Source: Isotricha intestinalis (taxonomy: Eukaryota; Ciliophora; Litostomatea; Vestibuliferida; Isotrichidae). From it: a stretch of DNA of 14,511 bases. The translations under genes and the position numbers were made by a program. A model generated the notes under the pieces. That model ran no database searches, had not been told where the DNA came from, and saw only the letters and a program-made list of their open reading frames with translations. Of this stretch, positions 1-7,794 are shown in pieces. The stretch covers positions 1 to 14,511 of the forward strand of contig JAJJLU010004349.1 of the NCBI GenBank assembly GCA_023807065.1, given 5' to 3'. The first letter of the stretch is position 1. Every line of letters starts with the position of its first letter.

Positions 1-2
1 GA

Positions 3-760
3 GTAAGTGATACTTATTCAAAACCAATTCCAAATGAAAATATATATCATACTTATATTAGATTATGGTATACTATTAAAAATTCTACAATTCAATTATA
101 TGAAGAAATTCCTATGTCTAAATGTGATATTAATAAACTTTTTGGAAATTTTAAAGAATATTTTATTAATTTGAATGTCTTAATTCTTTCATTTGCCCTG
201 ATATTAGATTAGATAATCAAAGCATTTATGGAGGTAATTTACCTTTTAGTTATTATGATTTTAATGTTTTAAAATGATTAATTAATACAATATTTAATTT
301 AACTTGTCAATCTGTCACAATAAGAAAGAATAAGTTTATCAATTATTTTTTATTTATTTTTTTTATTGGATTTTTAAAATGTTCTAAAAAATCGGATTTT
401 TTAGTATATTTTATTATTAGAAAAGTTAATCCTTATATTTGTTATCATGATAAAAGATTAGAAAAGTTTATGACCTTATTTAATGAATTATTTGACAATT
501 CAATGAAATATTCTTATGCTAAAGGTAATATTTGGGAATATACTTATGGAAAAATTTTACATGTTTTTTGAATTGATTATATTTTCACTATGAAAAATGA
601 AAAAGGAGAAGAAAAAAAAGAAGAAAAAAAAAAAAGAAGAAGAAAAAAAAATGAGGATAATCAAAACGAAGAAGAAGAAAAAAAAGAAGATAATAATATT
701 CCAAATAATAATAATGAAGATGAGCTTCAATTTAAAGAAGAAGAACAAAAAGATGAATAA
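3..760 (+). CDS. Hypothetical protein, 5'-partial, Lys/Glu-rich tail
   Basis: I do not recognise this protein. It is open from the window edge in the frame starting at base 3, then must shift by one base between about 180 and 197 (probably one deleted base), after which it runs to TAA at 758-760. TGA at 274-276 and 568-570 is read as Gly. The middle has a hydrophobic stretch (bases about 338-380: Phe/Ile/Leu-rich, ending Gly-Phe-Leu-Lys-Cys) that could be one membrane segment. From about base 591 the protein becomes a low-complexity tail of Lys, Glu, Asn and Arg, encoded by an almost pure purine run at 596-660. It has ordinary TGG tryptophans. The start lies outside the window. No partner gene or regulator is visible; the next gene begins 181 bases downstream. 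Confidence 0.6.
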
Positions 761-941
761 ATCTTAATTTTTTTCTTATAGTTTTTTAACTCTAATTTAT
801 TTTAAATTTGTAAAATATTATTTTTTTTAAAAATTAAAAAACAATTTATTATTATTATTATTTTTATTTCTTTTTTTCTAATTAAATAGTTAAAAAACAA
901 TATATAAAAAATAAATTCCAAAAAAAAAAAAACAAAAAAAA
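761..941. other. AT-only intergenic spacer with A/T runs
   Basis: This gap holds a TTA microsatellite (about 845-863), many A and T runs and an almost pure A stretch at 919-942 right up to the ATG of the next gene. I see no Shine-Dalgarno sequence, GC-rich terminator or convincing -35/-10 pair. Confidence 0.5.
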
Positions 942-3231
942 ATGGAATTCAAGTTTAAAAAAGATACTCTTGATATGTTAAAAAAACTTGAAAAAATAAA
1001 ATCAGATTTAAGAAAAGAGATAAAACTTGATAATCCTATAATAAATTTCAATGATTCTGTTTTTAAAAATTTTTATAGTAAAGGGCACTTATTAGGTCAT
1101 GTTGGAATTGCTGTGGCTGAAAGTATTAGTATAGGTTTCCTATATTTAGTGTTGCTATTTCTGGATGGGAATTGCAATTGGAATTCATGTAGTAATTGAT
1201 GCTTGAAACTTTTTAACAGATTTTAATTGACCTGCAGTTTTCAATTTTGATGTTTATTCAAATACAACTGTAAAAAACAAAATTACAAAATTTAATAATC
1301 TTGAAGTTGCTGATTGATAAGAAAAAAATATAGAAATAACTTTGACTGATAGTTATTGAAATAAAATTATTCCTGTAAATATTCCATCTCAAAATAATCA
1401 TTTTGCTTTTAAAAGAGGTTTAACTTTTACAGCTAATTATAATAATTCTGTTTTGAGAGATCAATATAAATACTGTCAATCATGAAATGGATTTACTGTG
1501 TATGATGCTAACCTAAAAGCAAATACTTGAATTTTGACAACAAATTTTTATAATGAAGAAGCAGCAAATATTTGAAAAAATAATTGTATGGGATGAACAA
1601 ATACTAATTGTAATTTAGAAGTAGAAAATAATCAAATAATAAATAATCCAACAATAAAAAATATATTTGATTATACAAAAACAACTATAAAAGATTGAAA
1701 ATATACATTTTGAATTATACCATATGCTCCAACTTATGATGGAAATGCTACAGACTGAAGACAATATGCTATAGATTGAGCTTTTAGTATATGAGAAATT
1801 TCTGTTAAACTTTCAGATAAAACTAGCGATGTTGTTTTAAAAACAAACGTTGATAATTTTCAATTTAAACCTAGATTTGTAACAAATATATAATGAAGTT
1901 AGGATAGAAATTGATTTGTAGTTTGAGCTAGACAAGATAGTGATTTAGTTGTAAATAAAAATTCTACTGCTACAGCTCCAGAAAATATTTATTTAGAATA
2001 TTGATATTTTGATGAATCAAGTACTGATGTTTATAAAAAATATAAAGCTTATAATAAATCTTGAACAACTTTAAATTTAAGTTTTAAATTATCTGAAACT
2101 TGAATATTTAATCCAAAAGTTTCTTGATACCAAGATCCAAGTGGTCAAATAAATAAAACAGTTCTTTGAACTAAACAAACAACAAAATTATATACAAATT
2201 TAACACAAGTTTGAACTTTATCAAAAGATGTATAAAAAACTTATTTAGCAACAATTATAAAAGATAAAATTGATAATGTAACTGTTATTTATCCGAGTAT
2301 TATTTTATGAGCAGATAGATATACTTTAAAAGCAAAAGACGATGAAAATACTTTCCAAAGACCATTAAAAATTATTTGAAATACTCATAGTATATATTAC
2401 TCTAAAACTTTAAAAGATGAACAAAATAAAGAAACAACTCTTATTTGAGATGTAGAAAAAGCTGAACTTATAGCAAATGTTAGAAAAAGAGTTAAAGATA
2501 ATATGAATAATTTAGGATTAAATAAAGAAGAAGATAAGTTTGGAAATATTTCACTAGCAAATGCTAAAAATACAACAATTATTTGAGATACTATTTATAT
2601 AAAAAATAAAACAAACAATGATTTAAATATAGAAATTTGAAGTACAGAAGAAGAAAAATTTAGTTGAACAAAAAATATAGTAGTTTATTGAGCAAATGCT
2701 TATATTAAATGAAATTTGGTATCTACAAATAAAAATACAGATTTATTGTCAATCATAGTTATTGAAGATCCAAAAACTGGAAAATGATGAAATATTTATA
2801 TAGATCCAGATGTTACTAGATTAGAATCAATTTTATATGCTGATAAATCTATACATTCTTATAAAAAAGGAACATGAATTTTAACTCCAAATAATTGATG
2901 AACTTATGATTTATTAAAAAATCAACTTCACATTTATGGTTCTATATTCTCAAATAATATAATTTGAGGTTCTATAGATAAAGATTTAATTTGTCCATAT
3001 TATGTAAGTAAAACAGATTCTACTCTTGATGAAGCACAAAAATATGATTTGTATAATCTTAGAAGATGATATGAAAATATTTTAGAAAATTCTTGAAATC
3101 CAGAAGAAGGTTATAATAAAAATAATGTAATTTTGAAATCTGGTTATACTCAAGAAGATAAATATCCAGTAATTATCGAATACAATCCTCTAATTTTACA
3201 AAAAACACCAGAATTTTTAAAGACAAATTAG
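942..3231 (+). CDS. Large membrane-anchored surface-type protein, unknown function
   Basis: About 762 codons with TGA as Gly. The N-terminus is charged (Lys/Asp/Glu for about 40 residues). A single hydrophobic segment follows (about bases 1090-1200), then a long Asn/Thr/Ser/Tyr-rich region that looks beta-rich and extracytoplasmic. Near the end, bases about 2680-2990 read as repeated short turns with Gly-Asn-Ile-Tyr-Ile-Asp, Leu-Lys-Asn-Gln-Leu-His-Ile-Tyr-Gly-Ser and Asn-Asn-Ile-Ile-Gly-Gly-Ser. I associate this pattern with large surface or pilus-associated proteins of Candidate Phyla bacteria; that link is recollection, not a search. Breaks: one extra base inside the membrane segment (about 1158-1163) moves the frame, then in-frame TAA at 1318-1320, TAA 1891-1893, TAG 1900-1902 and TAA 2233-2235. 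The frame is otherwise open to TAG 3229-3231 with coherent composition, so I treat it as one gene. No signal peptidase site is evident; an N-terminal anchor with the bulk outside is inferred. Confidence 0.72.
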
Positions 3232-3240
3232 AAAAAAGCC

Positions 3241-3267
3241 TCCCTTACTTTTAAGGGATGTAATTTT
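3241..3267. terminator. Bidirectional intrinsic terminator
   Basis: TCCCTTA (3241-3247), a four-base loop and TAAGGGA (3252-3258) form a perfect 7-bp stem. It is followed by a T-run on the plus strand (3264-3269) and preceded by an A-run at 3232-3237 that serves the minus strand. It lies between the convergent ends of the surface-type gene and pyrophosphatase. Confidence 0.8.
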
Positions 3268-3795
3268 TTATTTTCCAAATTTTTTCTTGTAATCAGCGTG
3301 ACATTTAGATAAAACTTTTTGAGCTGTAGCTTTATCATCACAACCATTCAATTAGATTTCTTTTTCAGTGTAAATCTTTATAATGAAGCATATAATAAGC
3401 TATATCTTCAAGTTTTCGCTTACATCAGAAATATCATTTACATGATCATAAAATTTATCATCAGCACAAGCAACGATTTTGTAATCATCTTCACCTGAAT
3501 CAACCATTTTTAAACCTCAAACAACTCTCAAAGGAACAACAACTCCAGGAGCTATAGTTTGAGAACAAAGAATAATTACATCCAAAGGATCATTATCTCA
3601 TTCTTTCCAAGTTTGAGGTAAATCTCAATAATTAAAACTGTAATCAATTGGAGTTTTTCCAACTCTATCGACCCAAATTGTTCAAGTATTGTGATCAAAT
3701 TCGTATTTTACTCTACTTCATTTTGGTATTTCTAAAATTGCATTTATTTCAGAAAGATCTTCATTTCCAAGTGGAATATCATGGTATAAATTCAT
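3268..3795 (-). CDS. ppa: Inorganic pyrophosphatase (family I, soluble)
   Basis: Hydrolyses pyrophosphate to two phosphates in the cytosol, pulling forward reactions such as the UTP-glucose synthesis carried out by GalU next door. About 176 codons, the usual length for bacterial family I enzymes. The minus-strand ATG is at 3793-3795. The family signature Asp-x-Asp-Pro-Leu-Asp-Val with metal-binding aspartates is intact (codons near 3585-3605), as are the early Lys-Tyr-Glu and Asp-Arg segments and the late His-Tyr-Lys-Asp-Leu motif. TGA replaces Gly throughout. Breaks: one base lost near 3412-3418, two bases lost near 3367-3370 (together restoring the frame), and an in-frame TAA at 3353-3355 where the family has Lys or Glu. 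The C-terminal helix (ends Lys-Lys-Phe-Gly-Lys) follows normally to TAA 3268-3270. No Shine-Dalgarno; a promoter is proposed separately. Confidence 0.93.
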
Positions 3796-3825
3796 ATTTT
3801 TTATAAATTAATAAAATAATAATAT

Positions 3826-3853
3826 TATTATTATAAAATATTTATTTTTCAAA
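3826..3853 (-). promoter_or_regulatory. Probable promoter of ppa
   Basis: On the minus strand, TTGAAA (3853-3848), 16 bases and TAATAA (3831-3826). It has the same 16-base spacing as the other promoters here but a weaker -10, in a very AT-rich stretch. Confidence 0.4.
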
Positions 3854-3886
3854 TTTTTATTGAAATTTTTTATTCTTTGTCATACC

Positions 3887-3928
3887 CTCACCCTCTAAAT
3901 CTCCCTCTCCTTTTGAAGGAGTAGTGAG
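3887..3928. repeat. GC-richer hairpin element in intergenic DNA
   Basis: An imperfect two-part hairpin: outer CTCAC (3887-3891) with GTGAG (3924-3928), inner CTCCTT (3907-3912) with AAGGAG (3916-3921). The CTCC/GGAG-rich composition stands out from the surrounding A/T DNA and resembles the AGGAG/CCTTT elements at 6711-6865, suggesting a dispersed hairpin repeat family. The rest of 3796-3999 is A/T runs with nothing else I can support. Confidence 0.55.
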
Positions 3929-3999
3929 ACTTAAAAGGAAAAAAGTTCTTTTTATTTTAATTGATTTTAATTTTTTTTTATTTAATACTTTTAAAAATA

Positions 4000-4027
4000 T
4001 TGAAATTTTTTATATTTTAAATATAAT
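4000..4027 (+). promoter_or_regulatory. Promoter of the galU-pgi operon
   Basis: TTGAAA (4000-4005), 16 bases, then a perfect TATAAT (4022-4027). The expected start site near 4034 leaves a leader of about 30 bases before ATG 4063. This is a standard sigma-70 promoter, matching the RpoD encoded in this window. Confidence 0.65.
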
Positions 4028-4062
4028 TTAGCTAAATTTATTTTAAATATTTTTTAAAACAT

Positions 4063-4927
4063 ATGCAAAAATAAGAAAATGTATAATTCCAGATGATTGA
4101 ATGTGAACTAGATTTTTACCAGCAACAAAAGCACTTCCAAAAGAAATGTTTCCAATTGTTGATAAACCTGTTATGCAATTTTTGATTGAAGAAGCTGTTT
4201 CTGCTTGATATAGTGATAACTTGAAGAAGTAAAAGAGCCATAGAAGACCTTTTTGATGCTAATCCTGAACTTGAACAAAGACTTAGTGAATCATGAAAAA
4301 ATAAACATTTAGAAACAATTAGATGAGTAAATAATCTTGCAAATATCGCTTATGTTAGACAACCTTATCCAAAATGAGATTGAGATGCAATTCTAAAAGC
4401 AAAAAATTTTATTTGAAAAGAACCATTTTTAGTTTTATTTTGAGATGATTTGATTGATAACGAAACTTCTGCAGCTTGCCAATTAGTTGAAGCTTTTGAA
4501 AAAACCTCTTCTCCAGTTATTGCAACTGTAAAAGTAAATGATAGTGAAGTTTCAAGTTATTGAATTATTGAAACAAATGATGAAAATTGAAACACTTTTA
4601 AAGGAGAAAAATTTTTAGAAAAACCAAAATCAGATGAAACAAATTCTAGACATGGAGTTATTTGAAAATACGTTTTAACTCCTGAAATTTTTGATTATTT
4701 AGAAAAATCTACTCCGATAAATTCTGATTTAGAAACTAGACTTGCTAATGCTTTTGAACTTATGAGAAGAGAAAAAAAATATTTACGGAGTTGAGATAAA
4801 ATAAGAAAGATATGATACTTGAAGTAAAATCTGATTTTTAAAAGCAAATATAACTTTTTGATTAAAAAATAATGAAACAAAAAAAGATTTAGTTGATTAT
4901 ATAAAATATTTAATTAATATATTATAA
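4063..4927 (+). CDS. galU: UTP-glucose-1-phosphate uridylyltransferase
   Basis: Makes UDP-glucose and pyrophosphate from UTP and glucose-1-phosphate for cell-surface glycans. About 288 codons, normal for bacterial GalU. Visible signatures: the nucleotide-binding Gly-x-[15 protein letters not shown] and Asp-Lys-Pro near the N-terminus; Ser-Lys-Arg-Ala-Ile-Glu-Asp; Gly-Asp-Ala-Ile-Leu; Phe-Gly-Asp-Asp (metal site); Phe-Leu-Glu-Lys-Pro; and the C-terminal Arg-Tyr-Asp-Thr-Gly-Ser-Lys-Ile-Gly-Phe-Leu-Lys. Gly in most of these is TGA. Breaks: one A missing in the run at 4067-4071 just after ATG; about 11 bases missing near 4214-4220, removing the beta-strand before the Thr-Gly-Arg motif; a frameshift near 4778-4784; TAA at 4802-4804 where a Gly (TGA) is expected. 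Asp stands where Ala is usual just before the Gly-Met-Gly-Thr-Arg loop. Ends 5 bases before pgi, so co-transcribed. Confidence 0.93.
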
Positions 4928-4932
4928 AAAAA

Positions 4933-6177
4933 ATGCTTAAAATTGATTCTGTAAATGTATGATTTTTGGAAAGCTATTTTTTGGATTTAGCGAAAAAAAC
5001 ACTTGATTGAATAAATAAAAGGGAAATAGAAAAAGAACCTTGATTTTTAGCTTTGGATGAAAAAAATGATGTAAAAGAAATAAAAAAATACGTTAAAAAA
5101 AAGAAAGATGATTTTGAAAGTATTGTAATTTTGGGAATTTGAGGAAGTATTTTGTGAACAAAAGCAGTTTTTGAAGCTATAAAATGAGAAAATTATAACG
5201 AACTTACAAGAAAAAAAAGAAATAATAATCCAAAAATATATTTTTTTAGAAAATGTTGATCCAACTGATATAAAAAATGTTTTAGACGTGATTTCACTTA
5301 AAAAAACTTTGCTTATTTTTGTTTCAAAATCTGGAACAACTTTGGAAACAGTTTCTTTGTATGATTTTTTTGTTTCTAAATTGCAAAAAAAAGGTTTAGA
5401 TTTAAAGAAACATTTTGTTTTTGTTTGTTGAGAAAATACTTCTTTTTGAACAGAAAAACAAAAACTATGATTTAAAGTTTTTAGTTTACCAGAAAATGTT
5501 TGAGGTAGATTTTCTGTACTTTCAAATGTTTGACTTTTGACTTTAGCTTTTGTTTGAATAGATATAGAAAAACTTTTAAAAGGACAATCAAATTATAAAA
5601 AAAATTTTTTGAAGAAAATTTAATAAAAAATATTGCATTATTTTCTGCATTGTTAGAATACAATTCTTACAAAGAAAATAAAAATATAACGATTTTTATG
5701 CCTTATACATCATCTTTAAAATCATTAGCTCGTTGGTATAGACAACTTTTTAATTAAAGTTTAGGAAAAGATTGACTTGGTTCTACTTTGGTAAATTCTA
5801 CTTGAGTTATAGAACAACATTGAGATTTACAACTTTATTTAGAGTGACCAAAAGATAAACTTATAATATTTTTGGAAATAGAGAAATTTAATAAAGATTA
5901 TAAAATAAAAACTTGAAGTAAAAAGAGATTTTCAGATTTGATGCATATTGAAAAATATGGCACTACAAAAAGTTTGTCAGATGCAAAAATTTCAAATTAT
6001 ACGATAAAAATTAACAAATTAAATGAAGAAACATTGTGAGAATTTATTTTCTTTTTTGAGATGCAAATTTATTTTTTGTGAGAATTGTTTAAAGTAAATG
6101 TTTTTGATCAACCTTGAGTTGCAATTTGAAAAAAAATAGCAAATGAAAAGTTAAAAGAAAAATTTTGAGATCTTTAA
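4933..6177 (+). CDS. pgi: Glucose-6-phosphate isomerase
   Basis: Interconverts glucose-6-phosphate and fructose-6-phosphate in the cytosol; with GalU it links central sugar phosphates to UDP-glucose. About 414 codons, at the short end of bacterial Pgi. The sugar-phosphate isomerase (SIS) motif Leu-Gly-Ile-Gly-Gly-Ser has its first motif Gly after Ile encoded by TGA 5140-5142. Also seen: Ser-Lys-Ser-Gly-Thr-Thr-Leu-Glu-Thr, signature 1 (Glu-Asn-Val-Gly-Gly-Arg-Phe-Ser), Arg-Trp-Tyr-Arg-Gln-Leu, Glu-Gln-His-Gly and signature 2 (Phe-Asp-Gln-Pro-Gly-Val-x-x-Gly-Lys). Breaks: an extra T in the T7 run at 5241-5247; one base lost in the A8T6 run at 5597-5610; TAA 5755-5757 where conserved Glu precedes Ser-Leu-Gly-Lys. 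In signature 2 the conserved Glu after Gly-Val is Ala (GCA instead of GAA), and signature 1 has Asn where Pro/Ala is usual; both look like single-base substitutions. Confidence 0.95.
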
Positions 6178-6199
6178 AAAAATTTTAAGAAACATTTAA

Positions 6200-6220
6200 T
6201 TTAAAGTAAAAACTAATAAA
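6200..6220 (+). repeat. 21-base motif, inverted copy at 12673-12693
   Basis: The sequence at 6200-6220 (contains AAAGTAAAAACTAATAAA) is the exact reverse complement of 12673-12693. Both copies are intergenic: one just after pgi, the other between the GC-rich repeat and the cyclase terminator. Low complexity makes chance possible, but an exact 21-base match is unusual. Confidence 0.5.
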
Positions 6221-6245
6221 TTTAAAACTTTTTTTAAAAAAAAAT

Positions 6246-6273
6246 TTGACTTATTTAAATTTTTAAATAATAT
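6246..6273 (+). promoter_or_regulatory. Promoter of the tRNA cluster
   Basis: TTGACT (6246-6251), 16 bases, TAATAT (6268-6273), about 32 bases before the first tRNA base. This is the closest -35 to consensus in the window, as expected for stable RNA. Confidence 0.65.
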
Positions 6274-6305
6274 ATGTTTACTTTTTTAAGTTAAATATTT
6301 TTTAA

Positions 6306-6381
6306 GCCAATATAGCTCAGCTGGTAGAGCATTCGCCTTGTAAGCTAACGGTCATCAGTTCAAATCCGATTATTGGCTCCA
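6306..6381 (+). tRNA. tRNA-Thr (anticodon TGT)
   Basis: 76 bases including an encoded CCA. The acceptor stem GCCAATA/TATTGGC is perfect, the D-arm is normal, and the 7-base anticodon loop has TGT at 6339-6341. Two stems carry one broken pair each: C6334 opposite T6346 in the anticodon stem (G expected) and A6357 opposite C6367 in the T-stem (T expected). Single-base errors in an otherwise standard tRNA are the likeliest cause. Confidence 0.93.
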
Positions 6382-6428
6382 TTTTATAGAAATTTAGAAG
6401 GTATCAACTTTCTCTTTTTTTTAATATT

Positions 6429-6513
6429 GGGCAGATTCCAGAGCGGTCAAATGGGGAGGACTGTAAATCCTTTGTCTAAGACTTCGGGGGTTCGAATCCC
6501 TCTCTGCCCACCA
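6429..6513 (+). tRNA. tRNA-Tyr (anticodon GTA)
   Basis: 85 bases with encoded CCA. Acceptor GGGCAGA/TCTGCCC is perfect, the loop CTGTAAA gives anticodon GTA, and the long variable arm closes with GTC/GAC, as in class II tyrosine tRNAs. The D-stem is imperfect at one position and the T-stem has a G-T wobble. Confidence 0.93.
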
Positions 6514-6558
6514 TTTTTAGGTAAAAAATAGAGAATTTCTCTATTTATTTTATTATAA

Positions 6559-6641
6559 GCCCAGGTGATGGAATTGGTAGACATTGGTCTTAGAAACCAG
6601 TACTTAATCGCGTGGGGGTTCAAGTCCTCCCTTGGGCACCA
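6559..6641 (+). tRNA. tRNA-Leu (anticodon TAG)
   Basis: 83 bases with encoded CCA. Acceptor GCCCAGG/CTTGGGC pairs with one wobble, and the anticodon loop CTTAGAA gives TAG. The leucine-type D-loop (GGAATTGGTAGACA) and a long variable arm are present, though the variable stem pairs poorly. Third gene of the Thr-Tyr-Leu cluster. Confidence 0.93.
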
Positions 6642-6652
6642 AATTATACTAT

Positions 6653-6689
6653 AAATCTAGTAAAATCTTGAAATATAGATTTTTTTTTG
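6653..6689 (+). terminator. Intrinsic terminator after the tRNA cluster
   Basis: AAATCTA (6653-6659) pairs with TAGATTT (6676-6682) across a 16-base loop, running into nine consecutive T (6680-6688). It sits 12 bases after tRNA-Leu. Confidence 0.6.
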
Positions 6690-6699
6690 TGTGAAAAAT

Positions 6700-6905
6700 T
6701 TAAAAAAGGGGGACTTGAAAGGAGAAAAGAAACCATTAAAACTTCGAAAAATTGCGATGAAAAAAAGCAATTTGAGAATAGTTTCTCTCTCTTTTGCTTC
6801 GCAAAATTCACCTTGTCCTTTGTTAGGAGAAGGACTTTTTTATGGAAATGAGGACTTGAAAGGAGTGTTTTTGCGAGCAATAAGAACAAAAATTTTTATT
6901 TAAAC
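6700..6905. repeat. Hairpin and repeat island between tRNAs and the next gene
   Basis: This stretch is richer in G and C than its surroundings and packed with short structures. The 14-mer GGACTTGAAAGGAG occurs twice in direct orientation (6711-6724 and 6852-6865). A perfect TTTGC-TTC-GCAAA hairpin lies at 6793-6805. GTCCTT (6815-6820) pairs with AAGGAC (6830-6835) and is followed by six T, which could work as a terminator. Short reading frames on both strands cross it, but none has coding character or a recognisable product. The CCTT/AAGG pattern resembles the element at 3887-3928. Confidence 0.55.
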
Positions 6906-6980
6906 AATAAAATAAAATCTTGTCAATAACTTTTTTAAAAAATAGGAGTAAAAATTTAACTACAGTTAATCTTGGATGAA

Positions 6981-6986
6981 TATAAT
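6981..6986 (+). promoter_or_regulatory. -10 element upstream of the 7021 gene
   Basis: A perfect TATAAT with TG three bases further upstream than a classical extended -10. No good -35 lies 16-18 bases before it. The expected transcript would have a leader of roughly 28 bases. Confidence 0.4.
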
Positions 6987-7020
6987 ATAGCAAATTATAA
7001 TTTAAAATTATATTAAAATT

Positions 7021-7542
7021 ATGAATGATATACTAAAAAAATTGGAGAATTCAAAATGAAATATATATACATACAATTTATATGATTTCATTAATTGGGA
7101 AAAGTATAATGAAATACATAATGAGTTTCTTTGAACATGTAAATATGCAAATTCAGGATATAATAATTATCTTACTTTACATAAAATGTTTATATTTCAT
7201 AAATTATGAGAAATACCAAATCCAAATTTAGTAGCTTGTAAAGTTTGACAAAAACCATGAGAATACTATGAAAATTGTTGTCCAGTAGAGGAATTCAATC
7301 AATTTATTGAAACTGGAGAAATTTTATATCAAGTACAACTTTATTCTAAGTTTAAACAAAGGCCACAATTACCAAATTTTTTTGAATATTTAGCAAAAGA
7401 TGAATTATGTTGAATAAATGTAAAATGATATTTAAAATTAGTAAAAAATGAAGTTCGGATAGATGAACTAAATTGTCCTTTTGAAGAAAAATTATTTTTT
7501 AAACTAAAATATGATTTTCAAAGAATTTATAAAGAATTTTAA
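7021..7542 (+). CDS. Hypothetical protein, 173 aa, unbroken
   Basis: I do not recognise this family. It is intact from ATG 7021 to TAA 7540-7542 when TGA is read as Gly (first TGA at 7057-7059), which makes it the only gene over 500 bases here with no frameshift or nonsense codon. It is rich in Tyr, Asn, Phe, Glu and Lys, with no clear membrane segment. A cysteine cluster lies in the middle (Ala-Cys-Lys-Val, then Asn-Cys-Cys-Pro-Val about 17 residues later) and further Cys follow near the end; they might be a metal or disulfide site, but no standard finger spacing is seen. The first ATG is used because a TATAAT lies 35 bases upstream. Likely cytosolic; function unknown. Confidence 0.7.
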
Positions 7543-7580
7543 GATTTTAAGTAAGTGCTTAAAAATCAGCTCATCCAAAA

Positions 7581-7733
7581 ATGAATTTTGATTCAAGTTT
7601 TGATGATCTTTATGATATATCAAAACAAGAAGAATATTATAATTATAATTACAATATTGATATTTCAAAAAACTCTTCATCATTTCTTTTAATTCCACTT
7701 TTATTATTGATATTTGTTTGCAAAAAAATATAA
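7581..7733 (+). CDS. Small tail-anchored membrane protein, 50 aa
   Basis: An intact 50-residue reading frame without any TGA. The first half is Asp/Ser/Tyr/Asn-rich and acidic (Phe-Asp-Ser-Ser-Phe-Asp-Asp-Leu-Tyr-Asp). The second half is one hydrophobic helix (Phe-Leu-Leu-Ile-Pro then Leu/Ile/Phe-rich) closed by Cys-Lys-Lys-Ile. This suggests a small inner-membrane protein with its N-terminus on one face and a short basic tail. It lies 38 bases after the 7021 gene and before a terminator, so the two are probably one transcript. No family recognised; with a frame this short, coding is likely but not certain. Confidence 0.5.
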   Translation: MNFDSSFDDLYDISKQEEYYNYNYNIDISKNSSSFLLIPLLLLIFVCKKI

Positions 7734-7760
7734 ATGAAAATAAATATTTTACTTTATAAA

Positions 7761-7793
7761 AAAATCCCAAGAAATATTTCTTGAGATTTTTTT
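7761..7793. terminator. Bidirectional terminator between the 7581 gene and rpoD
   Basis: ATC-C-CAAGAAA pairs with TTTCTTG-A-GAT, flanked by A-runs before and seven T after. The stem has one C/A mismatch where a G would make it perfect. It separates convergent genes. Confidence 0.7.
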
Positions 7794-7794
7794 A

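Noticed and set aside
470..520. Resemblance of an Asn-rich helix in the first gene to the N-box of histidine kinases
   Set aside because: No downstream G-boxes or phospho-acceptor domain; the similarity is a few residues only.
557..748. Minus-strand Phe-rich reading frame
   Set aside because: It is the complement of the purine-rich Lys/Glu tail of the plus-strand gene; poly-Phe composition has no coding character.
6644..6903. Overlapping reading frames on both strands in the hairpin island
   Set aside because: The minus-strand frame runs into tRNA-Leu and the plus-strand frame follows repeats; neither has a plausible start context or recognisable protein features.
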